Source: Candidatus Solibacter sp. (GTDB taxonomy: Bacteria > Acidobacteriota > Terriglobia > Bryobacterales > Bryobacteraceae). Taken from it: a stretch of 64,000 nt of DNA. A program made the translations under genes and the position numbers. Below are positions 33,417-41,105 of the stretch, in pieces. The stretch lies in NCBI GenBank assembly GCA_013822245.1, contig PNKE01000015.1, forward strand, positions 1-64,000, read 5' to 3'. Within the stretch, counting starts at the first letter, position 1. Every line of letters begins with the position of its first letter. The notes below the pieces were generated by a model. It was not told where the DNA came from and ran no database searches. It saw nothing but the letters and a program-made list of their open reading frames with translations.

Positions 33417-33739
33417 TCGCCCATCCCGGCGCGGTTGCGGACCAGGAATTCATCCACCGCGGCATGCACACGCGGGGGCTGGGCAACGGCTGGCTCGAAG
33501 TCGCTGCGGCGGGAGGTCCCATTGAGATCGCACAGCAAGCGGACGCGAATGCGGTCCAGCCGCTTCATGAGCGTCCACGTCAGGTCGTCATCGAGATGGT
33601 GGAGGACAGCGACGCCGCCGATGACAAGTGCGATGTCGTTGAATGCCTCCCGAACCAGGCTCTCCGTGCCGGCGTTGGCGCGAGGAGATACCTGGTTCTG
33701 GTCGTGGTTTGATTTGGTAGCAGAAGGTGCCGAATTCAT
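33413..33739 (-). CDS. First gene of phage early operon, unknown function (108 aa)
   Basis: Starts at an ATG at 33739 with AGAGG upstream and encodes MNSAPSATKSNHDQNQVSPRAN..., a polar start followed by a helical segment (AFNDIALVIGGVAVLHHLDDDLTWTLM) and a mixed tail. No family recognised. Its promoter region holds the palindromic operator-like site at 33759-33776, 20 bases upstream of the ATG, so it is probably the switch point of early transcription. Confidence 0.5.
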   Translation of the reverse strand: MNSAPSATKSNHDQNQVSPRANAGTESLVREAFNDIALVIGGVAVLHHLDDDLTWTLMKRLDRIRVRLLCDLNGTSRRSDFEPAVAQPPRVHAAVDEFLVRNRAGMGE

Positions 33740-33758
33740 CGTTGCCTCTGCTACTGGC

Positions 33759-33776
33759 TGTGTGACGTGTCACACA
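33759..33776. promoter_or_regulatory. Palindromic operator-like site (TGTGTGAC-GT-GTCACACA)
   Basis: A perfect palindrome of 8-bp arms around a 2-bp centre lies 20-37 bases upstream of the first gene of the early operon. A near-copy lies 107 bases farther at 33866-33883. Two similar palindromes flanking a promoter region point to a dimeric repressor or activator. The binding protein is not identified in the window. Confidence 0.6.
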
Positions 33777-33865
33777 ACTCGGCCCGGCGGGACGGCCCAA
33801 TCCGCTATATGGCTGAAAACAGGAGTGATTCAGTTCGAAGATTTTTTCAGGCGGGACGGCTGCCC

Positions 33866-33883
33866 AGTGTGACTTGTCACTCT
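33866..33883. promoter_or_regulatory. Second operator-like palindrome (AGTGTGAC-TT-GTCACTCT)
   Basis: Shares the GTGAC...GTCAC core with the site at 33759; the arms match in 7 of 8 positions. It overlaps the end of the gene at 33877. The pair suggests cooperative binding or looping by one regulator. Confidence 0.5.
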
Positions 33884-35313
33884 GCCGGGTGGATTTCGCT
33901 CGAGCAGGCGAACAGCGCCGTCCATGAATCGGTGCCTTCGCTGAACCGAAACGGCTGTTCTTCGACACCCGTCCAGTCCCGGAGGTGCTTGGCCAGATTG
34001 AGCACGGTCAGATCGTCCCCACGGCGCGGGAGGCGGCCACGGGACCGGACCAGTTTAATGAACGCGGCGCCTTCCGCCGTGAGCTTGCCGGCAGGCGTCC
34101 GGAGGCGCATTTCTTCAAGCGAGTAGAGGCTGCCGTTGGGCGCGTCGCGCTCGGCGACCTCACCCGTCGATGGACCAACTTTGTTCACCCGGCTCCGGGC
34201 ACGGAACCTCTGCTTCTGTGACACGCTCACCAGCAACCGCCCGTCCGGGGACTCATGAAAGCTGAAGTCCATCCAGGTCGCGCCTTCCGGCGTCGGATGC
34301 CCCCAGTGATCGGCAAGACGAATTCCGAATTGACAGGAATACGTGTTGGCCTTCTTCATGTGCTCAATCGGATCGCCGTCCACCTCGATCAGGTCCTGCA
34401 AGAGTTGGCGAAGCCGGCTGATGCGCGTCCTCAAAGGAGTATCTCCCTGGATGACGGTCGAGATTCGGTCGCTATGAAGCGTGCCCCGTGCCGCGGCAAA
34501 CAGCTTGAGCAATTCGAGGCGCTGATCCGGATCCCGGAAGCCCGCCTGCGAATAGTCCCGCTCTGCTTCCTTGCCGCGGATCGTCACCCGCATGAAAGTG
34601 TCGTGGAGGACCACACTCACCTCGCTCCAGCCGGCATCCGGCGGGGCGGTGATTGTTTGGCTGCGGTCAGTCCGGACTGGCGTATCATCCCCAAGACAGT
34701 CCGTGATGTAGTCGAGGTCGATCGTCAACATTCCGTCGGCGAGCTGGCTGACCGAACACAGATCGATGACCCGCAACTTTGATGGAGCTCCAGCGCCGCA
34801 GCCGTTGGCATGCGGGACGAGGACCACGCCGGAGCTCCATCCGTCGTAGCGCAACAGCTTTTCGAAATCGGCGGTCAGTTTATCCGTGTCGCCGGCGACG
34901 AGGAAAAGATCCCGGAACCGTCCGGCCAGCCGGCGGCGGCCCAGGTGAAACAGCCGCCCAAGATCAATGGTGCGGACGGCGCCGGACAGATCCAAGGCCT
35001 TCGCGACCACCTCGGCCAGTCGCCCGGTGTCAATTCGCCACTGCCGCAGCCGCCAGGGTTCCACATTGACTGAGCCTTCCTCCGGGCATGAGATGAACAT
35101 GCGCCGGCCGCCGGCCACGCAAATGACTTCGGACCAGTGTCGCTCCGGACAGACATCACACATGATCCAGCGCGCCGCCTCGGTTTCACGGAAGATTCCC
35201 AAACTGACGGCGCGCTCAAATTCGAGCCTGCCCCACCTCCGGGCCTCCTCGACACCGACGACAGGATCACCGGATGCCAGCCGCTCAAGCAGCCGTGGCC
35301 AGATCATCGGCAT
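33877..35313 (-). CDS. Large uncharacterised protein of a two-gene module (478 aa)
   Basis: Starts at an ATG at 35313 (MPMIWPRLLERLASGDPVVGVEEARRWGRLEFERAVSLGI...), overlapping the upstream gene by 29 bp. Cysteines CDVC...C near residues 60-90 could form a zinc site. The following part is rich in strands and basic residues (FRDLFLVAGDTDKL, DLCSVSQLADGML). The C-terminus has a helix-turn-helix-like EGAAFIKLVRSRGRLPRRGDDLTVLNLAKHL. The gene makes a tight pair with the gene at 35285, between the recombinase cassette and the phage early operon. I do not recognise it; DNA-related or cargo function is possible. Confidence 0.5.
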   Translation of the reverse strand: MPMIWPRLLERLASGDPVVGVEEARRWGRLEFERAVSLGIFRETEAARWIMCDVCPERHWSEVICVAGGRRMFISCPEEGSVNVEPWRLRQWRIDTGRLAEVVAKALDLSGAVRTIDLGRLFHLGRRRLAGRFRDLFLVAGDTDKLTADFEKLLRYDGWSSGVVLVPHANGCGAGAPSKLRVIDLCSVSQLADGMLTIDLDYITDCLGDDTPVRTDRSQTITAPPDAGWSEVSVVLHDTFMRVTIRGKEAERDYSQAGFRDPDQRLELLKLFAAARGTLHSDRISTVIQGDTPLRTRISRLRQLLQDLIEVDGDPIEHMKKANTYSCQFGIRLADHWGHPTPEGATWMDFSFHESPDGRLLVSVSQKQRFRARSRVNKVGPSTGEVAERDAPNGSLYSLEEMRLRTPAGKLTAEGAAFIKLVRSRGRLPRRGDDLTVLNLAKHLRDWTGVEEQPFRFSEGTDSWTALFACSSEIHPAE

Positions 35314-36478
35314 GCTTTTCGATTCCCCAATCGGGCAGGTATCGGCGTAAGAGCTGCTCTTCGGGGCTGTCTCCCAGGTCGCAGGTTGCGGGCGCGCTGA
35401 TCTTAAACGGCACGACCCTCTCTTTGTCGTCATCATCCCGCTGGAAAGCCTGCATGGTGACCCCGAGGACCGTGGCAGTCGTCAGCCGGGCGTGCCTCTC
35501 GGCCAGCTTGTCGGCAATCACGTCGTACACCGATCCGTCTCTGGACTTCGCGTCAATTGCGACCGTGATGCGTCCCGCGCGGTGGCCGTGGAATTGGAGC
35601 CGCATGGCCTGCACGCGGACCAGTCTGATGTTGTCGGCGGGATCGGTAGGAAACGTGATGTTCGGGTTCTTGAAGATCTCCAGATTGAAGGGCTCTTCGG
35701 CGAACGGCTCCGGCAGGTGGTCGATCCCGAGAACCACTTTCGCGAAGATCTGCGCCAACGGGTGCCGGACTTTCTGGCCGCCTTGGACGTAGGCGTCGGT
35801 AGTGCCGTCCCGGCGGTGATACCCGAAGATGACCTCAAAGGCCGGTCTCCGGCGCTGGAACTCGAACTGACCATCATCGTCATACCCGAAACGCTCTTCG
35901 AGGTAATCGGCCGGATACGCGAAGAAGCAGTCCACATCGCCCTCACGCCGCCGGTGCTCGACAACGCATCTTTCGCCGCGCTTCTGAGTGGCCCAGAAGA
36001 ACTCCGAGAACTGCCGCCCGAGCTCCGCCAGCATTTCCGGCGTGACCCCGATCGCTTCCACCGGCAGGTTCTTCAGGGTCTCCCAGGACCGCTTCGGCAG
36101 CGTGTCGATGTGCCCGAGCATGCGCGCGGTCCGGAAGATCCGCTTGTCCCGCAGATAGCACCAGAGAGCGCGCTCATGGGCGCTCGCCTTCGCCGCGAGC
36201 TCTGCGGCGATGTCGATGTCAATGTCGCGGGCGGCCTCGAGCAGCATCTGCGTGCCGATGGGAGTGGCCAGCGATTCGACCGTCCGAAAGACGTTGAAGA
36301 TTCTGGCGCATTCCGTAGGGGGGATCAGATTGCACTGCTCGTTGATTGACTCAACGCGCCGCTTACTCACGGCGCTCCAGTCGAACCCTGCGAAGGCAGG
36401 AACGGAAGAAAAGAACTGCTCCAGTAGTGTGTTTGGAGCGTGACGGAAAAAGGACAAAGGATTGAAGATACCAGGCAC
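35285..36478 (-). CDS. Large uncharacterised protein of a two-gene module (397 aa)
   Basis: I start this at a GTG at 36478 because AAGGAGG lies six bases upstream, giving MPGIFNPLSFFRHAPNTLLEQFF. Recognisable features are alpha-helical segments with many Arg/Lys residues in the middle (KRIFRTARMLGHIDTLPKRSWE). Later there is a Glu/Asp-rich beta region (GDVDCFFAYPADYLEERFGYDDD) and a C-terminal PVFKISAP-like strand. It is followed with a 29-bp overlap by the gene at 33877. The pair may be phage cargo or part of the element's own regulation. Confidence 0.5.
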   Translation of the reverse strand: MPGIFNPLSFFRHAPNTLLEQFFSSVPAFAGFDWSAVSKRRVESINEQCNLIPPTECARIFNVFRTVESLATPIGTQMLLEAARDIDIDIAAELAAKASAHERALWCYLRDKRIFRTARMLGHIDTLPKRSWETLKNLPVEAIGVTPEMLAELGRQFSEFFWATQKRGERCVVEHRRREGDVDCFFAYPADYLEERFGYDDDGQFEFQRRRPAFEVIFGYHRRDGTTDAYVQGGQKVRHPLAQIFAKVVLGIDHLPEPFAEEPFNLEIFKNPNITFPTDPADNIRLVRVQAMRLQFHGHRAGRITVAIDAKSRDGSVYDVIADKLAERHARLTTATVLGVTMQAFQRDDDDKERVVPFKISAPATCDLGDSPEEQLLRRYLPDWGIEKHADDLATAA

Positions 36479-36734
36479 AGAGACCCTCCTTATATTTGGG
36501 GGCTCCGTGCATGGTCGTTCTTCGGCGGCCACGTGCTTTGACTCCCGACAAGTGCATGCTCGGGAGGGGGCTGAGAGCCCATGAACGCAACTGCAAATGC
36601 AGCGAGTCTCCAGCTTAGCATGGCGAACACAAAGCGAACAACAACTCACACTTCAAGCGGTTGATTCCGCTTTGGATTTTCTTCTTGACGGGAAGGTGGC
36701 TGTGGATGGCTGTGGATGGCTGTGGAAAACTGGT
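36479..36734. other. Intergenic spacer with 10-bp tandem repeats
   Basis: This gap between the two-gene module and the recombinase cassette holds about 2.7 copies of a 10-bp unit (TGTGGATGGC, 36701-36730). The copies resemble DnaA-box-like TGTGGA-TGG/AAA. No gene is seen, and the rest has no obvious promoter. Confidence 0.35.
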
Positions 36735-37130
36735 TCACTCTAAGTGGTTGTGTTTCTTTAGGCTTGCCCAGAGTTCCCTCTGCTCGGCCCACCGCAGCTT
36801 CCCGGCGATTCGCCGCACAGCTACCTCGCTCACGGGAAACCTCGACGTAGCGGTCGACGGGAACTCCAGGATCTCCCGTTGGATATCCGGTGCGAGCCAG
36901 ATCAACTCCATGATCTGGCTCATCCGCTCCCGCGTGAGGCAGCCGAGCCGGGCCAAGTCCGCGTAGTCGCGGGCGTCGCCCCGATCGAGCATGTCCTGGA
37001 ATTGAATCGCCAGCGCCAACACTTGCGTCACCCGGGGCAAGCGGCCGCTGCCGGAGGGTGACGGACCGGATGGCCGCCTTGTGGCGTGAAGCCGGAACTG
37101 AATTTCAGCCCTGCTGCCTGGCATTGGCAT
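36735..37130 (-). CDS. Small HTH protein partner of the serine recombinase
   Basis: A 131-aa protein from the ATG at 37130, overlapping the recombinase stop by 26 bp. It matches the small proteins that follow large serine recombinases in Acidobacteria and Planctomycetes. It has ALAIQFQDMLDRGDARDYADLARLGCLTRERMSQIMELIWLAPDIQREI, where YADLARLG is a helix-turn-helix-like segment, and the LRWAEQRELWASLK tail. A recombination accessory or regulatory role is likely, from the constant pairing; the biochemical function is unknown. Confidence 0.72.
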   Translation of the reverse strand: MPMPGSRAEIQFRLHATRRPSGPSPSGSGRLPRVTQVLALAIQFQDMLDRGDARDYADLARLGCLTRERMSQIMELIWLAPDIQREILEFPSTATSRFPVSEVAVRRIAGKLRWAEQRELWASLKKHNHLE

Positions 37131-38715
37131 GATCCTCTGTATTGGTAGGTGCCCATTCGCACAGGTCGCGGATTCCGCTGGACCTGAAACCAACCGTCAC
37201 TGTTCCCGTCCTGCCGTCGTAGCGAACCTGCTCGACCAGGGTCCGGATAAATCGCTCCTGCTCCCAGGTCGACAACTGGTCCCAAAGGGGGTCGAACCCT
37301 TGGAGCGCCGCCTCGACGTCCCTGGGGTTGGCGCGCTCGGCCTCGATTCCCGCCATCTGTTGCTGAATGTCCGCCAGGCGGCCGGCGAGATGAGTCATGC
37401 GATCCTGGAGTTCAACCGGATGGCCGGCCGCCAACCGGACGCCGCCCGCCATCGAGGCCGCGTCGCCCGTCTCCTGCGCGATCTTCTTCAGCTCCACCTC
37501 GATGGCGGCCTTCTCTTTATCGATGCTCGCCGCGTCCTGGAGGCGATGGTCCTCGATCTGGCGCAGGACGGCACGCAACATGGCTGGGTTGCGGGCGATG
37601 CCGCGGAGTTGTTCAACGACGGCGTTCTCCAGCGCCGGCGCCGAAACCGACCGGGTTTCGCACTGAGCCCAGCCGCGCTGGTGGGCTTTCACGCAGACGT
37701 AGTAGCGGTAGAACCGGTTCTTCTTGCTGACGTAGCTATGGACCATGCCGGCATCGCAGCTCGCGCAGCGCACGAGGCCCTTCAGCAACGCGCCATGCTT
37801 ATTGCCGACGTTGCGGCCGCCGCGGCGGCCATTCCGGCTCAGCCCGCTCTGGACCCGGTTCCAGGTCTCGTCGTCGACAATCCGGTCGTGTTCGCCCTCG
37901 TAGACTTGGCCTCCATATGCGACCTTGCCGGTGTAGATGATGTTCGTCAGCATGTTGTAGAGGCTGTTCTTCACGATGGGCTTCCCGCCGGCCTCGCGCC
38001 CTTCTCGCGTCGTCCAGGCCTTCATCCGCCAGCTTCGGCGGTCGAGATCTTCGACTACCGGAATCAGGGATCCATGCTCGAGGTACAGCGCAAAGATCTC
38101 GCGCACCCGCTGCGCCTCCGCCGGGTTTACCACCAAAGCGCCACCCTGGGCGGCGACGTCATAGCCGAGCACGGGGTTGCCGCCCACCCACTTACCCTTG
38201 CGCCGCGCAGCGCTCATCTTGTCGCGGGTTCGCTCGGAGATCATCTCCCTCTCGAACTGGGCGAACGACAACAGGATGTTCAGCGTGAGACGCCCCAAGG
38301 AGGCCGTCGTGTTGAACTGCTGTGTTACCGAAACGAAGGTCGCGCCGTGCTTGTCCAGGACTTCCACAATGCGCGCGAAGTCCAGCAAGGAGCGGGTGAG
38401 CCGGTCCACCTTGTAGACCACCACGCAGTTGGCGACGCCGGATTCAATGTCCGACAGGAGCCGCTTGAGGGCCGGCCGGTCCATGTTGGCGCCTGTGTAG
38501 CCGCCGTCGTCATACTTCTGCGGCAGGGCGAGCCAGCCCTCGTGCCGCTGGCTGTTGATGAATGCCTCGGCGGCTTCGCGCTGCGCGTCGAGGGTGTTGA
38601 ACGCCTGATCGAGCCCCTCGTCTGTCGACTTCCGCGTGTAGATCGCGCAGCGCATGGCCGAGCGCGCGCTGCCGTTGCCGTTGCCGCTATCTTTCCTCCG
38701 GAGATCAGTGCCCAC
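37105..38715 (-). CDS. Large serine recombinase (integrase)
   Basis: A 536-aa protein starting at a GTG at 38715. The resolvase-type catalytic Ser is in AIYTRKSTDEG (S30); further catalytic-domain motifs are VVVYKVDRLTRSLLDFARI and FAQFEREMISERTRDKM. The recombinase domain is followed by a zinc ribbon (LVRCASCDAGMVH...YYVCVKAHQRGWAQC, about residues 315-360) and a C-terminal coiled-coil with RFIRTLVEQVRYD. It would integrate/excise the prophage at att sites without host factors. It overlaps the DUF2924 gene at its 5' end by 11 bp and the HTH partner at its 3' end. Confidence 0.92.
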   Translation of the reverse strand: MGTDLRRKDSGNGNGSARSAMRCAIYTRKSTDEGLDQAFNTLDAQREAAEAFINSQRHEGWLALPQKYDDGGYTGANMDRPALKRLLSDIESGVANCVVVYKVDRLTRSLLDFARIVEVLDKHGATFVSVTQQFNTTASLGRLTLNILLSFAQFEREMISERTRDKMSAARRKGKWVGGNPVLGYDVAAQGGALVVNPAEAQRVREIFALYLEHGSLIPVVEDLDRRSWRMKAWTTREGREAGGKPIVKNSLYNMLTNIIYTGKVAYGGQVYEGEHDRIVDDETWNRVQSGLSRNGRRGGRNVGNKHGALLKGLVRCASCDAGMVHSYVSKKNRFYRYYVCVKAHQRGWAQCETRSVSAPALENAVVEQLRGIARNPAMLRAVLRQIEDHRLQDAASIDKEKAAIEVELKKIAQETGDAASMAGGVRLAAGHPVELQDRMTHLAGRLADIQQQMAGIEAERANPRDVEAALQGFDPLWDQLSTWEQERFIRTLVEQVRYDGRTGTVTVGFRSSGIRDLCEWAPTNTEDHANARQQG

Positions 38716-39217
38716 GCCCGGACTCCTTCGTCAACTCGAAAAACGCGAAGCCATTCCACCGTGTGCCCGTGATCTCTCCGGCAATGGCGCTCAGCGAGCT
38801 GAACCGGCGGCCTTCGTACTCGAAGGCGTCGTCGAGGACCTTCACCACCAGCGTTCGCCCTTTGTACTTCTTCACGATCAGGCTTCCCGGCATCGGCAAC
38901 CGCGCATCCTGCGTCTGGACCAACACCGTGGTCGCTGTGCGATCCGGCGGCATTGCAGCCTGCCGCCGCGAGGCGTTCTCCGAGATCCGCGAACGAAGCT
39001 CCGTTCCGCGCGCGATCCCGATGGCGTACTGCCTGACCGATTCGGGCAAGCCGCCTTCTTTCGCCGCCTGGATGTGCCAGGCGATCTTCCGGCGCAGGTG
39101 CTGGCAGTTCGAAATCGGGTGCGCGGCACCGAACATCTCCTGGTGGACCGACTGCAATTCCGTGGCGGTCATCCTTGGCAAATCCTCAATGCCTGGCAAC
39201 CTGCCCTCTTTCCTCAT
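38705..39217 (-). CDS. DUF2924 family protein
   Basis: A 170-aa protein with the family features: IEDLPRMTATELQSVHQEMFG near the start and the segment NCQHLRRKIAWHIQAAKEGGLP. Further on come PMPGSLIVKKYKGRTLVVKVL and YEGRRFSSLSAIAGEITGTRWNGFAFFEL. DUF2924 proteins are constant partners of large serine recombinases in this kind of cassette, and the genes overlap. Possibly a recombination directionality or DNA-binding accessory; the function is not proven. Confidence 0.85.
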   Translation of the reverse strand: MRKEGRLPGIEDLPRMTATELQSVHQEMFGAAHPISNCQHLRRKIAWHIQAAKEGGLPESVRQYAIGIARGTELRSRISENASRRQAAMPPDRTATTVLVQTQDARLPMPGSLIVKKYKGRTLVVKVLDDAFEYEGRRFSSLSAIAGEITGTRWNGFAFFELTKESGRGH

Positions 39218-39423
39218 AACCTCCGTGACTCCTTTCTCCGGCGCGTCAACGTAGGTTCATGAGGGCTCGGTTCCCCCGTGTTATCAAGGGCTTCTGTTGA
39301 CGGAGGCGGCGGATTCAGCAAACCCACATGGCGCACCCTCGCGTGCCGGCGATACGCGACGGCCAGCAGTGCGGCGATCTCGCGGATGGCTTCGTCAAAG
39401 CTGGGGTCCACGCCCACGCCCAT
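39214..39423 (-). CDS. Small conserved protein of recombinase cassette (69 aa)
   Basis: Starts at the ATG at 39423 (GGAGG just upstream). The protein MGVGVDPSFDEAIREIAALLAVAYRRHARVRHVG... has the pattern 'SFdEAIrEiAalLA.aYrR' that recurs at the head of DUF2924/serine recombinase cassettes. It overlaps the DUF2924 gene by 4 bp. The function is unknown. Confidence 0.65.
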   Translation of the reverse strand: MGVGVDPSFDEAIREIAALLAVAYRRHARVRHVGLLNPPPPSTEALDNTGEPSPHEPTLTRRRKESRRL

Positions 39424-39478
39424 GTGTCCTCCATGGCAGGTCGCAGGCGAGGGCAGTGGGCGTGGACAAGGGAGAAAA

Positions 39479-39494
39479 CGGCCGCCGGCGGCCG
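39479..39494. repeat. Perfect 16-bp GC palindrome near the element end
   Basis: CGGCCGCCGGCGGCCG at 39479-39494 is an exact palindrome between the recombinase cassette and the first island gene, in the 284-bp gap where the phage attachment site would be expected for a serine integrase. It may be part of an att site, a terminator without a T tract, or simply GC-rich coincidence. Confidence 0.35.
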
Positions 39495-39707
39495 GAACGT
39501 GTGGCTGCTCGATGCAATGTCCAGCACCCACAACGAGTCCCGCTTGGCGGCCTGCCCGCTATCTGGTGTTCCGGAGCGCGTTCGCGCCCCTGTCAACTAA
39601 TACCAGCGCGAGTTGGAAGTTTTGCGACTTTGTTGGCCGGGTTGGACGATGTTGTCAACACCCGCTGTCGCCCGAGCCGTGTATTCTCACGTAGGAGGAG
39701 AGTGAGC

Positions 39708-40145
39708 GTGTTCGAGGAAATCGATCCGGCCGTTGCCGAGGACTTGGTGGATGTCGCGCTGGGCTCATTGCCGGCTACTCGCGGCAATCAAGTCCTGTGC
39801 ACCAAGCGGCAGATGCGGGAGAGTATGTTGAAGTTGGTCCAGGAGGCCTACTCGACAGGTTTCCAGTTGGGGCAGAAAATGCAGTTCGATTCGCTCGACC
39901 CTGCGCGGCGCCCAGCCTGGATGGATATCGCGCTGGATGATCCCCAAGGCCTGGCCAAGCACAATATTCGTCTGCGCCCGGTAGTCCTCAGATCGCTGAT
40001 CGGTGCTGGCTATCGCCGCCTCGGGGACCTGGTTTGGGTACCCGACCACAAACTCAGGAAGCTCTTCTACGTCGGAAGGATCACGATACGCGAGATCAGA
40101 AGCATCATCCGGGAGTTTCGTGCGGGATCAAGGGTCAGTTCGTGA
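39708..40145 (+). CDS. Orphan RNA polymerase alpha-CTD-like protein
   Basis: A 145-aa protein from a GTG at 39708, nine bases after AGGAGG. About residues 85-140 read NIRLRPVVLRSLIGAGYRRLGDLVWVPDHKLRKLFYVGRITIREIRSIIREF, matching the alpha-CTD fold: 'R..N.L...g...i.dL......L......G.....EI...L'. It has no alpha-NTD, so it cannot be the normal subunit. Proteins with only this module can bind RNA polymerase partners or DNA and are known in some phages and mobile elements. The gene opens the rightward end of the island; its target is unknown. Confidence 0.65.
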   Translation: MFEEIDPAVAEDLVDVALGSLPATRGNQVLCTKRQMRESMLKLVQEAYSTGFQLGQKMQFDSLDPARRPAWMDIALDDPQGLAKHNIRLRPVVLRSLIGAGYRRLGDLVWVPDHKLRKLFYVGRITIREIRSIIREFRAGSRVSS

Positions 40146-40159
40146 GGCTCGGCGGTACC

Positions 40160-40693
40160 ATGGGTATCGAACCACTGATGGCACTCACGATTCGTGCGGT
40201 CTTCGAGAGGCCGACTATCCTCTCGCTCCTGGCTGAGGCGGAGTTCGCCGACAACTACGCGCTCCAAGCGGAGCGTGACATAAAGCCAACCAGCGACCAC
40301 TACCTCTCGGTTTTCGTCTTCGCGGCCGAGCCGTTGGGTGACGGCGGGGTGGCGCTTCGCATCGTCTCGACCACTGTCCTCGGGATTCAGCGGTACACCA
40401 CGACTCGGCTCAAATACCAGGGCGTCCACATCACCAATCCTCCCAGCGAGGGATTGCTGATGGAGGCGCTTCGTGCGCATTATCGCGCGCACCAGGAAGA
40501 TACGTTGGAGAGGTTCATGTCCGTCGGCAGCGGAATGCCGCTTCGCTGGACCAAGAGCTTCCCCAATGGGGCAGGTGACCTGGCAAGCCAGCCGGAGTTC
40601 GTGATTGCCGATCCGGACCTTGCGGAATTGGAGAAGCTTTTCTCGCTTCCGGACCCCCGGCTCGGATCCGAGGGTGGCGGCGAGGAAGTTTAG
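40160..40693 (+). CDS. Uncharacterised protein beside alpha-CTD gene (177 aa)
   Basis: From the ATG at 40160 (a GTG at 40142 overlapping the previous stop is an alternative) comes MGIEPLMALTIRAVFERPTILSLLAEAEFADNYALQAERDIK... with a mixed helix/strand pattern. A central strand pair reads GGVALRIVSTTVLGIQRY. No named motif is seen. It follows the alpha-CTD-like gene within 15 bases and is probably co-transcribed. No function can be given. Confidence 0.5.
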   Translation: MGIEPLMALTIRAVFERPTILSLLAEAEFADNYALQAERDIKPTSDHYLSVFVFAAEPLGDGGVALRIVSTTVLGIQRYTTTRLKYQGVHITNPPSEGLLMEALRAHYRAHQEDTLERFMSVGSGMPLRWTKSFPNGAGDLASQPEFVIADPDLAELEKLFSLPDPRLGSEGGGEEV

Positions 40694-40808
40694 CCCGCGC
40701 GGTGCAGCGCTCTCGCGGGCGTTGACGCTTCCTGGCCTCGGACAGTCAAACACCGAGCGAGCCGCGGTACCGTATCCCCCTGGTCCACCAACACCTCGAT
40801 TCCGCTGT

Positions 40809-41090
40809 TCAGTTCGACATGTTGGCAGAAGCGGGCGACGGACCCGGTCGTCTATGAACCGGCCTTGTCGATGAGATGAGGTCATCTATTGACGTCGCGC
40901 CAAGGCGTTCACGCAGCGTGTCGAGCTTCATGTCGCTCCGTACACCGAAGTTGACGCCATATTGTTCCTCGATGGTTCCTACGCGCGTGTCTCCGCGCTT
41001 CTGGCGAAGCTCCCCGTCCTCATTCCTGCTTCGGGGACCCTTCATGCCTGGGGCATCATGCCGGACTGGGGGTGATTTTCGATTGGCCAT
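40809..41090 (-). CDS. Small conserved protein at the end of the CBASS operon (93 aa)
   Basis: A small basic protein starting at an ATG at 41090 (AAAGGAA upstream). The tail RKRGDTRVGTIEEQYGVNFGVRSDMKLDTLRERLG resembles small proteins found at a range of phage-defence and accessory sites, with a 'DTRVGTIE..YGV.FGVRSDMKL.TL' core. It follows the SAVED-HNH gene with 15 bases between them, so it is likely in the same unit. No function is known; it might be an antitoxin or a DNA/nucleotide-binding partner. Confidence 0.6.
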   Translation of the reverse strand: MANRKSPPVRHDAPGMKGPRSRNEDGELRQKRGDTRVGTIEEQYGVNFGVRSDMKLDTLRERLGATSIDDLISSTRPVHRRPGPSPASANMSN

Positions 41091-41105
41091 ATTGATGGTT
41101 TCCTT

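Noticed and set aside
33759-33776. CRP-type site for the TGTGA/TCACA palindrome
   Set aside because: The half-sites are four, not six, bases apart, so the classic CRP spacing fails; kept only as an unassigned operator.
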